This document shows positions 24,157 through 34,513 of a stretch of 64,000 nucleotides of DNA, one piece after another. The translations under genes were made by a program, and so were the position numbers. Source of the stretch: Marinilabiliales bacterium (GTDB lineage: Bacteria; Bacteroidota; Bacteroidia; Bacteroidales; SZUA-534); assembly GCA_003512955.1 (NCBI GenBank), contig DOTG01000022.1, forward strand, positions 1 to 64,000, in the 5' to 3' direction. The notes beneath the pieces were generated by a model. That model was not told where the DNA came from. It saw nothing but the letters and a program-made list of their open reading frames with translations, and ran no database searches. Position 1 is the stretch's first letter; each line of letters starts with the position of its first letter.

Positions 24157-27100
24157 ATGCATCTTAAAAGGAATTTCATCGTTGTTTTTTTAATCCTTGT
24201 GGCAAGTGTTGTCAAGGTAAATGCTGCGGATGAATTGAAATTCCGCCACCTTGGTTTTGAAGATGGATTATCGAACAGCAACGTGAATTGCATCATTCAG
24301 GATAGCAATGGCTTTATTTGGATAGGAACTGAGAACGGGTTAAACCGCTTTGACGGGTACAAGTTCACCCAGTATTACAGCAATAGTGAGAATGGACTAC
24401 TTAGCGATGAGGTGTTCTGCTTGTTGATAGACAAAAAAAAGAATTTATGGATTGGGACATTTCGGGGATTGCACAGGTACGATCCTAGTAATGATACATT
24501 CACCCCCATCCCATTTGATCCTGAGGATTTGGGGAAAGCTCACAAACCGATATTGGCCTTAACTCAAGATAGTCAAGGGACCTTGTGGATTAGCACTTCG
24601 GGAAATGGCCTTATCAGATATGATACAGAAACAGGAAATTACAGGCTATTTTTACCTGAAGTAAATAACCCGCACAGCATCAGTAGTAAATTTTTATTAA
24701 GTATTTACGATGAAGGAAATGAGCGGATTTGGGTGGGAACCTCTGAACATGGGTTCGACAGCTTTGATAAAATAACTCAACGGTTTAAGAATTATAAATT
24801 TCACAATGGTGCAGGCAGTAACGACGGTTCCAATGACGTATTGACCTTTTATAAAAAACCGGACAGTCAATTTTTAATTGGTACCCGTGGAGGGGGATTG
24901 TTCCAGTTTGACCCAATTAGCGGATATAGCGCTCCCTATGCTATTGAAACTCTTGATGGCCGAAAATTGAAAGTAAATGAAATTTATGGAATGGTGACCG
25001 ATAGAACAGGCCGGTTCTGGTTATCGTCGAACGGAGAGGGGCTGCTTTGTTATACCGGCGGAAAGAAAAAAGCTGTTCAGTACAAACATCAGCAGAACAA
25101 TCCGGAAAGCTTGATCAACGATAACGTCCGGACAATTTATGAGGATAATCAAGGGAATCTGTGGTTTGCCAGTTACCAGGGAGGGATCAACTTTTTAAGC
25201 AACAAACCCTCGTTGTTCCGGAGTTACCAATTTATGGGTTCTCAAGCCTCATATGATAGCAGAACAGTAACAAGTGTGGCAATTGATAAAACTGAAAATA
25301 TCTGGATTGGTACCGATGGGGGTGGGCTCAAAATGATACATCGGCAAACAGGGAAAATCCAGCATTTTTATCCCGGCCCCGATGCTCAAAAATCCATTCC
25401 TGACAAAGTGATAATGAGCCTGATGGTTGACAACAGGAACAACCTTTGGATCGGTACTTATATCGGGGGCCTTTCAGTATACGACCCGATAAAAAAACAA
25501 TTCAAAAATTACCACAGTTCCCATAACCCGGGTTCTTTGAGCAGTAATTTTGTGTCAAGTATCATCCAGGATAAAAGAGGGAAAACATGGGTGGGAACGA
25601 ACGGCAAAGGACTCAACTTGTATGATGAGGTTAACGATGAGTTTATCTGCTATTCGATGTACGACACTCTTAACCAAACCTATTTGGTAAACGACTGGAT
25701 TAATGTGATAGTGGAAGATAACAACAACCGCCTGTGGATTGGAACCTTCTGGGGTTTAAGTGTTTTTGATCCTTACAACGGACAGTTCATCAATTATCTG
25801 CATCAGGATGGCATTCCATCCAGTTTAAGTCATAACACTATTTATAGTGTCCTGGAATCCTCCGAGAATGTCATCTGGTTGGGGACCCGAAATGGGCTGA
25901 ATAAATTCTTGCCAGAAAAGAACAGCTTCAAGGTATATAATGTCACCGATGGTTTACCCGGTAACATTATTAACGCCATTCAAGAAGACAACAACGGGAA
26001 TCTTTGGTTGAGTACCAACCGGGGGCTGTGTAATTTTAACCCCAAAACAGGCGAAGTTCATAATTACTTTACCAGCGATGGTTTGCAAAGCAATGAGTTT
26101 TTTAGAGCCTCTTCCTTTGAAAGCAAGGATGGTGAACTATTTTTTGGAGGTATTGAAGGATTGAATTCTTTCTATCCCGATTCCATGGTTGAAAACTATC
26201 AAATCCCGCTTCCCAAGTTGACAGAGTTCCGGATTTTCGACCAGGTCATAAAACCCGGTCAACCTTTTGGGAAGCGTATTTTATTGAGTGAACCCATCTA
26301 CAGCACCGATACCATTGTACTTAAACACAAAGACAATAGTTTTTCGTTTGAATTTGCCGCGCTCGATTTTATCCTACCCGAAAAAACCAGCTACCAATGC
26401 ATGATGGAAGGGTTTGACCAAGGCTGGCGTAAAATGGATTACAAACAGAGGTACGTAACATATACCAATTTAGATGCCGGGACCTATAACTTCAAAGTAA
26501 AAGCCTCAAGTATCAACAACGAATGGGGCAATAAATCGGCGAACCTGACCCTGATTATCCAACCCCCATATTACCGCACCTGGTGGGCTTACACCATTTA
26601 TTACATTTTGCTGGTAGGCATCTTATCCCTTTTCTGGCTTTTCACCATCCACAGGGTCAAACTCAAAAACCAGATTAAAATGGAGCGGATGGAAAAAGAA
26701 AAATCAAACGAATTGAACCAAGCCAAACTTAGGTTCTTCACCAACATATCGCACGAATTCCGTACCCCGATTACACTGATAGTGGGGCCTTTGGAAAAAA
26801 TGATGAACGACCCGGCTCTTTCAACAAAATACAAACGGACTATCGACACCATGATGAAAAACGCCAACAGACTTTTACGCTTGGTAAACCAGTTAATGGA
26901 TTTGCGTAAAGTGGAAAGCGGTAAAATGAAACTCCGGGTCGAGAAATTAGATCTTGTCCAATTTGTTGAGGACATCCATTTTGCCTTTAAAGAATTGGCT
27001 GAACAGAAAAAGATCAATTTTCAGATATTAACCGAAGAACCTGAATTGGTCTTTTGGTTCGATCCCGATAAATTGGATAAAATACTATTTAATCTCCTAT

Positions 27101-28290
27101 CGAATGCCTTTAAATTCACCAAACCTAATGGGACTATCCATATCTTTATTGCCAAAGAACTCCGGGCAGAAAACCGATCCTTTGTAAAAATTGGCGTTGA
27201 AGACAATGGGAAGGGAATAGCAAAGGCTGACAAGGAACGGATTTTTGAGCGGTTTTACCAAACCTCGAATTCATACAGTCAAATCGGGTCAGGGGTTGGG
27301 TTATCGCTAACCCAGAATCTGGTGGAGATTCATCATGGTGAGATTACCTTTGAGTCGGAGGAGGGAAAAGGGACCATCTTTAATGTCTATTTACCTATCT
27401 CCGAAGAAGCTTATCCCAACGACGAAAAATTCTCACCCGAAGTGACTGGCGTATCCCAATACGTACATATCTCGCCAGTGGCACCATCTGAAGGAGTTCA
27501 GGAATTTGATGAGCCGGGGATTAAGAAAGGTGCAAAAGAGTACACCGTATTAATTGTAGAAGATAATTATGATTTGCGCAAATATTTGTCTGAAGAATTA
27601 GCAGAACAATATGAGGTGATTGAAGCCGGAGACGGTAAAGATGGCTTGAAGAAAGCCATTCAATTCCTACCCGACTTGATTATTGCCGATGTGATGATGC
27701 CAGAAATGGATGGGCTTGAGATGTGTACAAAAATTAAAGGAAACCTGATAACCAACCACATCCCGGTCATTCTGTTAACAGCCCGCACCTCCATTGAGCA
27801 GCGTATTGAAGGTATTGAGCATGGTGCCGACTCATACATCCCCAAACCTTTCCATCCGAGCCACATCAAGGCCCGCGTTAAAAAACTGATTGAATTGCGG
27901 AAGGTGTTGAAAAACAAATACACCATTCAATTAGAATCGAAAGAGGCACCGGTATTGGAGATGGAGGATGTATTCCTGAGAAAAATTACGGACCTGATTC
28001 TAAAAAACATTGACGACACCGAACTTAATATTGAATCGCTGAGTAAGGAAATCGGTATGAGCCGTGGCCATCTGTATCGTAAGATAAAACTGCTTACCGA
28101 TAAAAGCCCGAGCGAATTTGTACGGTTGGTCCGGTTGAACGAAGCCGCACGGTTGCTGCTCAAAAAAGACAAATCGGTTTCTGAAATCAGCTACCTGGTC
28201 GGATTCAACTCACCATCGTATTTCACTATCTGCTTTAAAGAACATTTTGAGGTTTCCCCTTCCGAATTTGCCGAAAGGGCGCAAAAGTAA
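24157..28290 (+). CDS. Hybrid two-component regulator (sensor kinase, receiver and AraC domains)
   Basis: The 1377-residue protein is complete. Parts in order: signal peptide (1-23); two-component propeller repeats (about 28-680) with many IWIGT.GGL-type blades; a Y_Y_Y domain (about 715-795); a membrane segment (about 800-825); a HisKA domain with phospho-acceptor His866 in FTNISHEFRTP; a HATPase (about 965-1085, DNGKGIAKADKERIFERFYQ); a receiver domain (about 1128-1245) with phospho-acceptor Asp1178 in IADVMMPEMDG; and an AraC helix-turn-helix (about 1280-1375). These proteins usually sense a sugar in the periplasm and turn on a polysaccharide locus. None is next to it here, so the signal and targets are unknown. 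Confidence 0.95.
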   Translation: MHLKRNFIVVFLILVASVVKVNAADELKFRHLGFEDGLSNSNVNCIIQDSNGFIWIGTENGLNRFDGYKFTQYYSNSENGLLSDEVFCLLIDKKKNLWIGTFRGLHRYDPSNDTFTPIPFDPEDLGKAHKPILALTQDSQGTLWISTSGNGLIRYDTETGNYRLFLPEVNNPHSISSKFLLSIYDEGNERIWVGTSEHGFDSFDKITQRFKNYKFHNGAGSNDGSNDVLTFYKKPDSQFLIGTRGGGLFQFDPISGYSAPYAIETLDGRKLKVNEIYGMVTDRTGRFWLSSNGEGLLCYTGGKKKAVQYKHQQNNPESLINDNVRTIYEDNQGNLWFASYQGGINFLSNKPSLFRSYQFMGSQASYDSRTVTSVAIDKTENIWIGTDGGGLKMIHRQTGKIQHFYPGPDAQKSIPDKVIMSLMVDNRNNLWIGTYIGGLSVYDPIKKQFKNYHSSHNPGSLSSNFVSSIIQDKRGKTWVGTNGKGLNLYDEVNDEFICYSMYDTLNQTYLVNDWINVIVEDNNNRLWIGTFWGLSVFDPYNGQFINYLHQDGIPSSLSHNTIYSVLESSENVIWLGTRNGLNKFLPEKNSFKVYNVTDGLPGNIINAIQEDNNGNLWLSTNRGLCNFNPKTGEVHNYFTSDGLQSNEFFRASSFESKDGELFFGGIEGLNSFYPDSMVENYQIPLPKLTEFRIFDQVIKPGQPFGKRILLSEPIYSTDTIVLKHKDNSFSFEFAALDFILPEKTSYQCMMEGFDQGWRKMDYKQRYVTYTNLDAGTYNFKVKASSINNEWGNKSANLTLIIQPPYYRTWWAYTIYYILLVGILSLFWLFTIHRVKLKNQIKMERMEKEKSNELNQAKLRFFTNISHEFRTPITLIVGPLEKMMNDPALSTKYKRTIDTMMKNANRLLRLVNQLMDLRKVESGKMKLRVEKLDLVQFVEDIHFAFKELAEQKKINFQILTEEPELVFWFDPDKLDKILFNLLSNAFKFTKPNGTIHIFIAKELRAENRSFVKIGVEDNGKGIAKADKERIFERFYQTSNSYSQIGSGVGLSLTQNLVEIHHGEITFESEEGKGTIFNVYLPISEEAYPNDEKFSPEVTGVSQYVHISPVAPSEGVQEFDEPGIKKGAKEYTVLIVEDNYDLRKYLSEELAEQYEVIEAGDGKDGLKKAIQFLPDLIIADVMMPEMDGLEMCTKIKGNLITNHIPVILLTARTSIEQRIEGIEHGADSYIPKPFHPSHIKARVKKLIELRKVLKNKYTIQLESKEAPVLEMEDVFLRKITDLILKNIDDTELNIESLSKEIGMSRGHLYRKIKLLTDKSPSEFVRLVRLNEAARLLLKKDKSVSEISYLVGFNSPSYFTICFKEHFEVSPSEFAERAQK

Positions 28291-28391
28291 ATTTCGTGCC
28301 AAGACAGCACCCTGGTCATTTCTGCAATTAAAAATTTCTCCTTTATGTTCAACAAAAGATGAGAAAATTCATGGTTTTCGATAAAGCTGCT

Positions 28392-28399
28392 TAACTTTG
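28392..28399 (+). promoter_or_regulatory. Promoter -7 box of maeB
   Basis: TAACTTTG fits TAnnTTTG, 30 bp before the ATG at 28430, with a TGGTTTT segment near the -33 position. Confidence 0.5.
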
Positions 28400-28429
28400 C
28401 ACCCTTAACAATTATAAACCAAGTTTGCT

Positions 28430-30715
28430 ATGGCAACTATTACCAAAGAAGAAGCACTGCGTTACCATGAACAAGGAAAACCAGGAAAAATTGAGGTGAT
28501 CCCCACCAAACCCTACAGTACCCAATACGATTTATCGTTAGCTTACACTCCTGGCGTGGCCGAACCCTGTCTGGAGATTGAGAAAAACCATGAAGATGCC
28601 TACCGATATACCTCCAAAGGGAATCTGGTAGCTGTCATCAGTAACGGTACCGCTGTATTAGGGTTGGGTGATATTGGGGCTTTAGCCGGTAAACCTGTAA
28701 TGGAAGGAAAAGGCCTGTTATTTAAAGTATTTGCCGATGTAGATGTATTCGATATTGAAGTAAATGAAAAAGATCCCAAAAAATTTATTGAAATTGTAAA
28801 AGGGATTGCCCCAACATTTGGGGGCATCAACCTTGAAGATATTAAATCGCCGGAGTGTTTTGAGATTGAACAGACGTTAATTAAAGAATTGAACATTCCG
28901 GTAATGCACGACGACCAGCACGGAACCGCCATAATTTCGGGTGCCGGATTACTGAACGCCCTGGAACTGGCCGATAAAAAAATTGGGGATGTAAAAGTGG
29001 TAGTTAACGGGGCTGGGGCTGCTGGAATAATGTGTGCCCGCTACTATGTGTCACTGGGAGTTAACCTGAAAAATGTATGGATGCTCGATTCCAAAGGATT
29101 ACTCTCTACCAAACGTACCGACTTAAATGAGGAGAAAAAGCAGTTTTCCCAAAACTCCGATTTGATAACCTTAGAAGAGGTAATTGCCGGAGCCGATGTG
29201 TTTCTGGGTCTTTCGAAAGGGAATATCATGAGCAAAAAAATGATTCAATCTATGGCCAATGACCCTATTGTTTTTGCCATGGCCAACCCAACACCTGAAA
29301 TTTCTTACGAAGATGCCATGAACGCCCGGAAAGACATCATCATGGCTACCGGAAGATCCGACTACCCCAACCAGATAAACAACGTCCTTGGGTTCCCTTA
29401 TATCTTTAGAGGCGCTTTAGATGTCAGGGCCACGGTGATTAACGAAGATATGAAAAAAGCAGCTACTTACGCTTTGGCTGAACTGGCAAAAAAGGAAGTC
29501 CCCGAAAAGGTAAACGCTGCCTACAACAGTAAAAACCTGACTTTTGGACGTGATTACATCATCCCAAAACCACTCGACCCACGTTTGATTACCGAGGTAG
29601 CCCCAGCAGTAGCCAGAGCAGCCATGGAAACCGGGGTGGCCAAGAATCCTATCAAAGATTGGGATGCCTACCGCATCAAACTCATGAAGCAGATGGGCAT
29701 TTACAACAAGCTTACCGACACTATTATTACCAAAGCCAAACAGCAATTAAAACGCATTGTTATTTCCGATGCCGAAAATTACAATGTGATTAAAGCCGTT
29801 CAGATGATTAAAGAACAGGGAATTGCCGAACCCATTCTTATAGGTAACCGTGCTAAAATTTTGGCAAATATTCAGGAAAACTGCCCTTTAGGGTGCGATA
29901 TCCCAATTATTGACTTTAACGAAGACATAGAAGCTGATCGTTTGGAGCGTTACGCACAAATGATTTTCGTAAAAAGGCAACGCAAAGGGTGTAACCTTGC
30001 AGAAGCCCGCCAAATGGTCCGGAACATTCACTATTTTGGAGTAATGATGGTTGAGGCCGGTGATGCCGATGGTTTCCTGGCCGGCTTCTCCACCAAATAT
30101 TCTGACACCATCCGTCCGGCACTCCAAATCTGTGGTACCAACAACAGCCTAAATCATATTGCCGGCATGTATGTGGTGATGAATAAAAAAGGTACCTTCT
30201 TTTTTGCCGATACTACGGTTAATCATACGCCAAATACAAAAACATTGATTGATACCACTCTGCTTACAGTTAACGAAGTCCGCAGGTTTAACATGGAACC
30301 AGTAGTGGCATTGGTTTCTTATTCTAACTTTGGTTCTACCCGTACCGGCAGCCCTAAAGAGGTCCGCGATGCCGTTTCGTACCTCCATAAAGAATATCCC
30401 GAATTAATTGTGGATGGTGAAATGCAGGCAAACTACGCTTTCAACAAACAGATACGGATGGAGAAATTCCCCTTTTCAAAGCTTGGGAATAAAGATGTGA
30501 ACACCATTATTTTTCCAAATTTGAGTTCAGGGAATATTGCCTACAAAATGATGATGGAAATTACCGATGCCGAAATTATTGGCCCTATTTTGTTAGGCGT
30601 TAAACGACCCATTAACGTGTTGCAAATGGGGGCGTCTATCCGCGAGATTGTGAACATGGCGGCCATTACAGCTATTGGGGCACAAACCTATACCGACGAG
30701 ATTATGAAATTGTAA
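28430..30715 (+). CDS. maeB: NADP-dependent malic enzyme
   Basis: The 761-residue protein has a malic enzyme N domain (about 15-150, with YTPGVAEPCLEIEK and DDQHGTAIISGAGLLNALE), an NAD(P)-binding domain (about 160-410, VVNGAGAAGIMCARYY), and a C-terminal phosphotransacetylase-like domain (about 430-755) without transacetylase activity in characterised relatives. It turns malate into pyruvate and CO2 with NADPH. The three-part layout and size are those of E. coli MaeB. It has its own promoter. Confidence 0.95.
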   Translation: MATITKEEALRYHEQGKPGKIEVIPTKPYSTQYDLSLAYTPGVAEPCLEIEKNHEDAYRYTSKGNLVAVISNGTAVLGLGDIGALAGKPVMEGKGLLFKVFADVDVFDIEVNEKDPKKFIEIVKGIAPTFGGINLEDIKSPECFEIEQTLIKELNIPVMHDDQHGTAIISGAGLLNALELADKKIGDVKVVVNGAGAAGIMCARYYVSLGVNLKNVWMLDSKGLLSTKRTDLNEEKKQFSQNSDLITLEEVIAGADVFLGLSKGNIMSKKMIQSMANDPIVFAMANPTPEISYEDAMNARKDIIMATGRSDYPNQINNVLGFPYIFRGALDVRATVINEDMKKAATYALAELAKKEVPEKVNAAYNSKNLTFGRDYIIPKPLDPRLITEVAPAVARAAMETGVAKNPIKDWDAYRIKLMKQMGIYNKLTDTIITKAKQQLKRIVISDAENYNVIKAVQMIKEQGIAEPILIGNRAKILANIQENCPLGCDIPIIDFNEDIEADRLERYAQMIFVKRQRKGCNLAEARQMVRNIHYFGVMMVEAGDADGFLAGFSTKYSDTIRPALQICGTNNSLNHIAGMYVVMNKKGTFFFADTTVNHTPNTKTLIDTTLLTVNEVRRFNMEPVVALVSYSNFGSTRTGSPKEVRDAVSYLHKEYPELIVDGEMQANYAFNKQIRMEKFPFSKLGNKDVNTIIFPNLSSGNIAYKMMMEITDAEIIGPILLGVKRPINVLQMGASIREIVNMAAITAIGAQTYTDEIMKL

Positions 30716-30834
30716 ACTGAGTTTAATTGATTTGCATGTGTTAACGGGATATTTTATATTCCTCTATTTTAATAGTCACCCTTTATTTGAATTTTTTCAT
30801 TTTTAAACGGTTATTAATTTAAAAAACATGCACT

Positions 30835-31377
30835 ATGAAAAAGCTTTATCTTTTAACTCTAGCACTGGGTATTGTATTTAATTTAATTGCACAGGAAACC
30901 TCCGATGCCGCCATCGAAAAAAATGTAATTAAAGTAAATACCATTTCTATTATTGTTGGTACAGGGTCTATTTTCTATGAAAGGCAAATCAATGATCTCA
31001 ATTCTGTCCAAATGGGTGTGGCATATTTAAGTTATAGTATTAAAGGAACTAAATTTACAGGCCTTATTTTGACCCCGGAATATCGATTTTACCCTAAATC
31101 AAATGCCATTGATGGAATTTATCTGGCCCCTTATTTGCGTTTCCAAAGATATAGTATCGATGATGATGGTGATGGTGGAAATTATACTTCATTGGGCGGA
31201 GGTGCTGTATTTGGAAAACAGTGGATTACAAAATCAGGATTTGCCATGGATTTGTTTTTTGGGGGAACCTATTCAAAAGGTGATGTTTCTGTAAATTCAG
31301 CGGGAGAGGAGTATGATGTGACCCAATTCGAAGGATTCAGGCCCAGAGTTGGTTTTGCTATTGGCATTGCCTTTTAA
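30835..31377 (+). CDS. DUF3575-like small outer-membrane beta-barrel protein
   Basis: The 180-residue protein has a signal peptide (1-20, ending LIAQ) and alternating beta strands with aromatic turns (GLILTPEYRFYPKS, GIYLAPYLRFQRY, PRVGFAIGIAF at the C-terminus). The last residue is Phe, as in outer-membrane barrels. An acidic DDDGDGG loop lies about residue 106. The pattern fits the DUF3575 or general OMP-b-barrel families. A terminator follows. Confidence 0.65.
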   Translation: MKKLYLLTLALGIVFNLIAQETSDAAIEKNVIKVNTISIIVGTGSIFYERQINDLNSVQMGVAYLSYSIKGTKFTGLILTPEYRFYPKSNAIDGIYLAPYLRFQRYSIDDDGDGGNYTSLGGGAVFGKQWITKSGFAMDLFFGGTYSKGDVSVNSAGEEYDVTQFEGFRPRVGFAIGIAF

Positions 31378-31394
31378 CCTGCCTTAAAAAATTG

Positions 31395-31424
31395 AAACCC
31401 GGGGCGTTCTATCCCGGTTTTTTT
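31395..31424 (+). terminator. Terminator after the beta-barrel gene
   Basis: AAACCCGGGG and TCCCGGTTT pair with one bulge, followed by a run of Ts, 18 bp after the stop codon at 31377. Confidence 0.65.
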
Positions 31425-31468
31425 ATTTTCATTTTGCCCATGACCCATTCAGCAATGAGCCAAAATGT

Positions 31469-31476
31469 TATCTTTG
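31469..31476 (+). promoter_or_regulatory. Promoter -7 box of the MaoC gene
   Basis: TATCTTTG fits TAnnTTTG, 22 bp before the ATG at 31499. Confidence 0.5.
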
Positions 31477-31498
31477 CACAAATTTTTAAAAACTGTGT

Positions 31499-31966
31499 AT
31501 GAACAAAGTAGTCATCAAAAGCTTTGAAGAACTTCAAAACCTGATAGGTAAAGAGCTGGGTGTTTCAAAGTTTCACACCATTACTCAGGAACAAATCAAT
31601 AAATTTGCCGATGCCACCATCGATCATCAGTGGATACATACCGATGTTGAGCGTGCAAAAGTGGAATCGCCATTCAAAAACACTATCGCGCACGGGTACC
31701 TAACCTTATCGTTGCTGCCTTATTTATGGAATCAGATTGTTGATGTTCAGAACCTGAAATTACAGGTAAACTATGGCATCGAAAAGCTGAAGTTCAATCA
31801 GGCCGTGTTAGTGGATAGTGCCGTCCGTTTGAGGGCTACCGTGGTAAACGCCATTGATTTGCGTGGGGTTACCAAAGCAACCATCGGAGTTACCTTGGAA
31901 ATTGACGGGAACAAAAAGCCCGCTTTCGAAGGCGAAACCATCTTTTTATATCATTTCATTAAGTAG
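31499..31966 (+). CDS. MaoC-family dehydratase
   Basis: The 155-residue protein has a hot-dog fold with the R-specific enoyl-CoA hydratase motif FADATIDHQWIHTD (Asp and His catalytic) and a following IAHGYLTLSLLPYL. It hydrates or dehydrates short enoyl-CoA chains. Length is normal for the single-domain type. Upstream is a good promoter box and downstream an aminotransferase with a 100-bp AT-rich gap. Confidence 0.85.
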   Translation: MNKVVIKSFEELQNLIGKELGVSKFHTITQEQINKFADATIDHQWIHTDVERAKVESPFKNTIAHGYLTLSLLPYLWNQIVDVQNLKLQVNYGIEKLKFNQAVLVDSAVRLRATVVNAIDLRGVTKATIGVTLEIDGNKKPAFEGETIFLYHFIK

Positions 31967-32066
31967 GTGCTAGACACTAAATTTTAGAAATGAGATAAAA
32001 GGCTAGTTCTAATGTCACATGTCATAAATCTAAGGTCTAGAGTCTAACTTCCCAATTCTCCATCTC

Positions 32067-33215
32067 ATGTCCATTGATGAACGTTTAGCCAACACCCAAT
32101 TTCCATTACCCGTCATTAGGCAGGTAAACCAAGCGAAACATCCTACAGCCATTGGGTTGGGGTTGGGTGAACTTCGCGATTTTCCGGTGGACACAAAGGT
32201 ATTGGATGCCATTCAGGAAGCTTTGCACTCCGATGGTACCAACTATACAGCCAATGCAGGGTTACCTAAATTGCGCCAGGCCGTTGCAAAAAGGCAATAT
32301 GCCACCGATGGGTTCAACTATTCCCCGGAACATGTGGTAGTGACCATTGGCGTTCAGAATGCCATGTATGCCGCCATAAAAACTTTAGCCAAACTGGGAG
32401 CAAAACGGGTGCTGATTCCAGCCATCAATTTTGGGATTTACCGGAAAATCCCCCTCGATTTTGGAATGGAAGCTGTAACTTATCCGTTAACACCTGATTT
32501 TGGAATTGATCTTGCCCGATTGTCAGAAATGGTTTTACCCGATGATTTGATTGTCATTAATTCCCCATCAAATCCCACAGGAAGGGTACTTACAGTTCAG
32601 GAGCAAAAGGAATTAGCCTTAGTGTTAAAGTCATGCCTAACCGGGGGTTATGTGCTTTCCGACGAAATATACAGCCAATTGGTGTATGAAGGAGAACCTG
32701 CAACAAGCTTTTCTGCTTTCTTTGAACGGACAATTGTTCTCGATGGAATTTCAAAAAGTGCAGCAACGGCAGGGTTAAGGGTAGGATGGATTGTCACCAG
32801 AAACCTTAAACTGGCTCAGGCCTTCACCTCCAACAATACTACTGTAATCAGCTGCCCCCCAACACTTAATCAATATGGAGCCATCCCTGTAGTAAATGGT
32901 GACACACAACCGACCATTGATTCATACAACCAAACTTTGCTAAAAAACCGTAACCATGCTGTGGGCATTTTGAAAAAGAACCAGATACCTGTAGTGGTTC
33001 CAAGGGGAAGCTTTTATCTATTCCCAGAATTGAGCTACCGCATTCATAGTCCGGTGAAACAGTTTTGTATTGAATTGGCCAAACGTCCCGATGGCGTGGT
33101 GGTCATTCCCGGCGAAGCATTTGATGCCCCCGGTTACATCCGCATCTCGTTGGCAACCGATCAAATTGAGGAGGGGATGAACCGTTTGGTCCGGATGCTG
33201 AAAGAACAAAAATAA
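32067..33215 (+). CDS. PLP-dependent class I/II aminotransferase
   Basis: The 382-residue enzyme has the fold-type I pattern: TNYTANAGLPKLRQAVAKRQ near residue 53, INSPSNPTGRVLT near 168, LSDEIYSQLVYEG near 196, and the PLP lysine in LDGISKSAATAGLRVGW near 230. The C-terminal FYLFPEL and the GYIRISLA motif are also present. Close relatives are aspartate or aromatic aminotransferases; the exact substrate is unknown. The ATG at 32067 gives a normal length. Confidence 0.85.
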   Translation: MSIDERLANTQFPLPVIRQVNQAKHPTAIGLGLGELRDFPVDTKVLDAIQEALHSDGTNYTANAGLPKLRQAVAKRQYATDGFNYSPEHVVVTIGVQNAMYAAIKTLAKLGAKRVLIPAINFGIYRKIPLDFGMEAVTYPLTPDFGIDLARLSEMVLPDDLIVINSPSNPTGRVLTVQEQKELALVLKSCLTGGYVLSDEIYSQLVYEGEPATSFSAFFERTIVLDGISKSAATAGLRVGWIVTRNLKLAQAFTSNNTTVISCPPTLNQYGAIPVVNGDTQPTIDSYNQTLLKNRNHAVGILKKNQIPVVVPRGSFYLFPELSYRIHSPVKQFCIELAKRPDGVVVIPGEAFDAPGYIRISLATDQIEEGMNRLVRMLKEQK

Positions 33216-33239
33216 TAGAATCTTTTCCCTGAAAAGAAT

Positions 33240-33671
33240 TTATTGGGTTACCACCAATAGAACGGAATAATCGGTTATTTCAATGTCCTGTTCAATTGTT
33301 GGATAGGGTGTTACATCCACCAGATGGAAGTGGTAACTTTCAAGGGCGGTATCAGGAGTAAAATAGGAATCAATGGCAAACGGATACAATTGGCTTCCAA
33401 CGCTAAAGGTCAGACCCACCTGCACATACCCTTGCCAACAGCACAAGCAACCTTCCGGGCAACGGCAATCAGTAAGTACGGTATCAAAAGTTAAGGACAA
33501 ATTGTTTTGTTCATCATATAGCGTTGAATGGTAAGGAATGATGATGGTATCGCCAAATTTCAGTTTCCCTGACTTCAAGGAACCCGTATCTGTCAGGTTT
33601 TCAGGCTCCCGGGTACATCCCAGCCATCCCAGGAAAAGTACGGTTAAAAGAATCAGAGGATAGGTTTTCAT
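33240..33671 (-). CDS. Hypothetical lipoprotein with Cys-rich motif
   Basis: The 143-residue protein has a lipoprotein signal (lipobox LGWLGC, Cys at residue 19) and a central DCRCPEGCLCCWQG motif (about 68-81). Similar DSRCPxxxxCxWxG patterns are seen in Bacteroidota small lipoproteins of unknown role. The rest is beta-rich. It is convergent with the aminotransferase gene. Confidence 0.65.
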   Translation of the reverse strand: MKTYPLILLTVLFLGWLGCTREPENLTDTGSLKSGKLKFGDTIIIPYHSTLYDEQNNLSLTFDTVLTDCRCPEGCLCCWQGYVQVGLTFSVGSQLYPFAIDSYFTPDTALESYHFHLVDVTPYPTIEQDIEITDYSVLLVVTQ

Positions 33672-33789
33672 AGAAGTGAATTTTACGAGTCATAAATATA
33701 CTAAATATTTGTTTATCAGCAAACTAAATATTGGTGATTTAGCCATAATTTTTGAATGAAATTGATCAATATCATTCCGTCCGATAGAG

Positions 33790-34173
33790 TTACAGGGGTT
33801 TTTGCAGCTTCTTTTTAAAACTCCAGATAAAAAGACCCCCCACCAGTACAAAAGGGAATGTTATTAGTGCAATAATCCCCAAACTCATGGCAATGGAATG
33901 GTTCATCTGGTAATTGTGATTGAAAACAAATGGGGTAAAGCCCAATCCTGTCAAAAGGAAAAGAATTCCGCCCAGGCGTTCCCATTTCCATGCTACTATG
34001 AGCAATAGGAGCAACACAAAAGAGGGAATTAAATGAATGGCAAAAGCGGCCAGTTGCTGCCAAAAAGTTAAGCCGGGTACAAAAGCATCGAGTGCAAACA
34101 TACTGATAAACAGAATGGCTGCAATACACAAAATCCGGGGTAACCAATGAAATACCTTTACTGAAGTTTCCAT
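33790..34173 (-). CDS. DUF7670-like small membrane protein
   Basis: The 127-residue protein has four membrane segments (about 9-30, 38-62, 68-84, 92-120) and a basic C-terminal end. It matches my memory of the DUF7670 family (HWLPRILCIAAILFISMFALD start). Role unknown. Confidence 0.6.
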   Translation of the reverse strand: METSVKVFHWLPRILCIAAILFISMFALDAFVPGLTFWQQLAAFAIHLIPSFVLLLLLIVAWKWERLGGILFLLTGLGFTPFVFNHNYQMNHSIAMSLGIIALITFPFVLVGGLFIWSFKKKLQKPL

Positions 34174-34513
34174 GGCGTTAGTTTTTAGGTTACTTACAAA
34201 TATACAGATTTTAATTTTCTCTCTTTTATTTTTTATGCTCTACCTGACTTTCAAACCAGGGATTTGGTTTAAATTTTTGCAGCTTTTCACCCAAGGTACT
34301 GTTTAGTAAACATTCTTGTGCAATTTGCGGTCAATACCAATCTTCGGGCTCCAGCCCTTATCCTTTTAAAAATTGGAAAGACACTTTCTTTGGCATTTAC
34401 CCACTTATTCCCTTCAAAAAATAATTCAGCTTCAATGTATTCATATAGATAAAAATATCCTAACTCTTAATTGGACGGGCCAAAACCTTTCTCCACAAAA
34501 CCCAAAGTATAAA
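34174..34513. other. Gap of 340 bp, nothing recognised
   Basis: No conserved motif, hairpin or plausible short ORF was seen on either strand. Confidence 0.4.

Noticed and set aside
26601..27017. 138-codon frame on minus inside the hybrid regulator gene
   Set aside because: The kinase domain on the plus strand is intact and accounts for the sequence.
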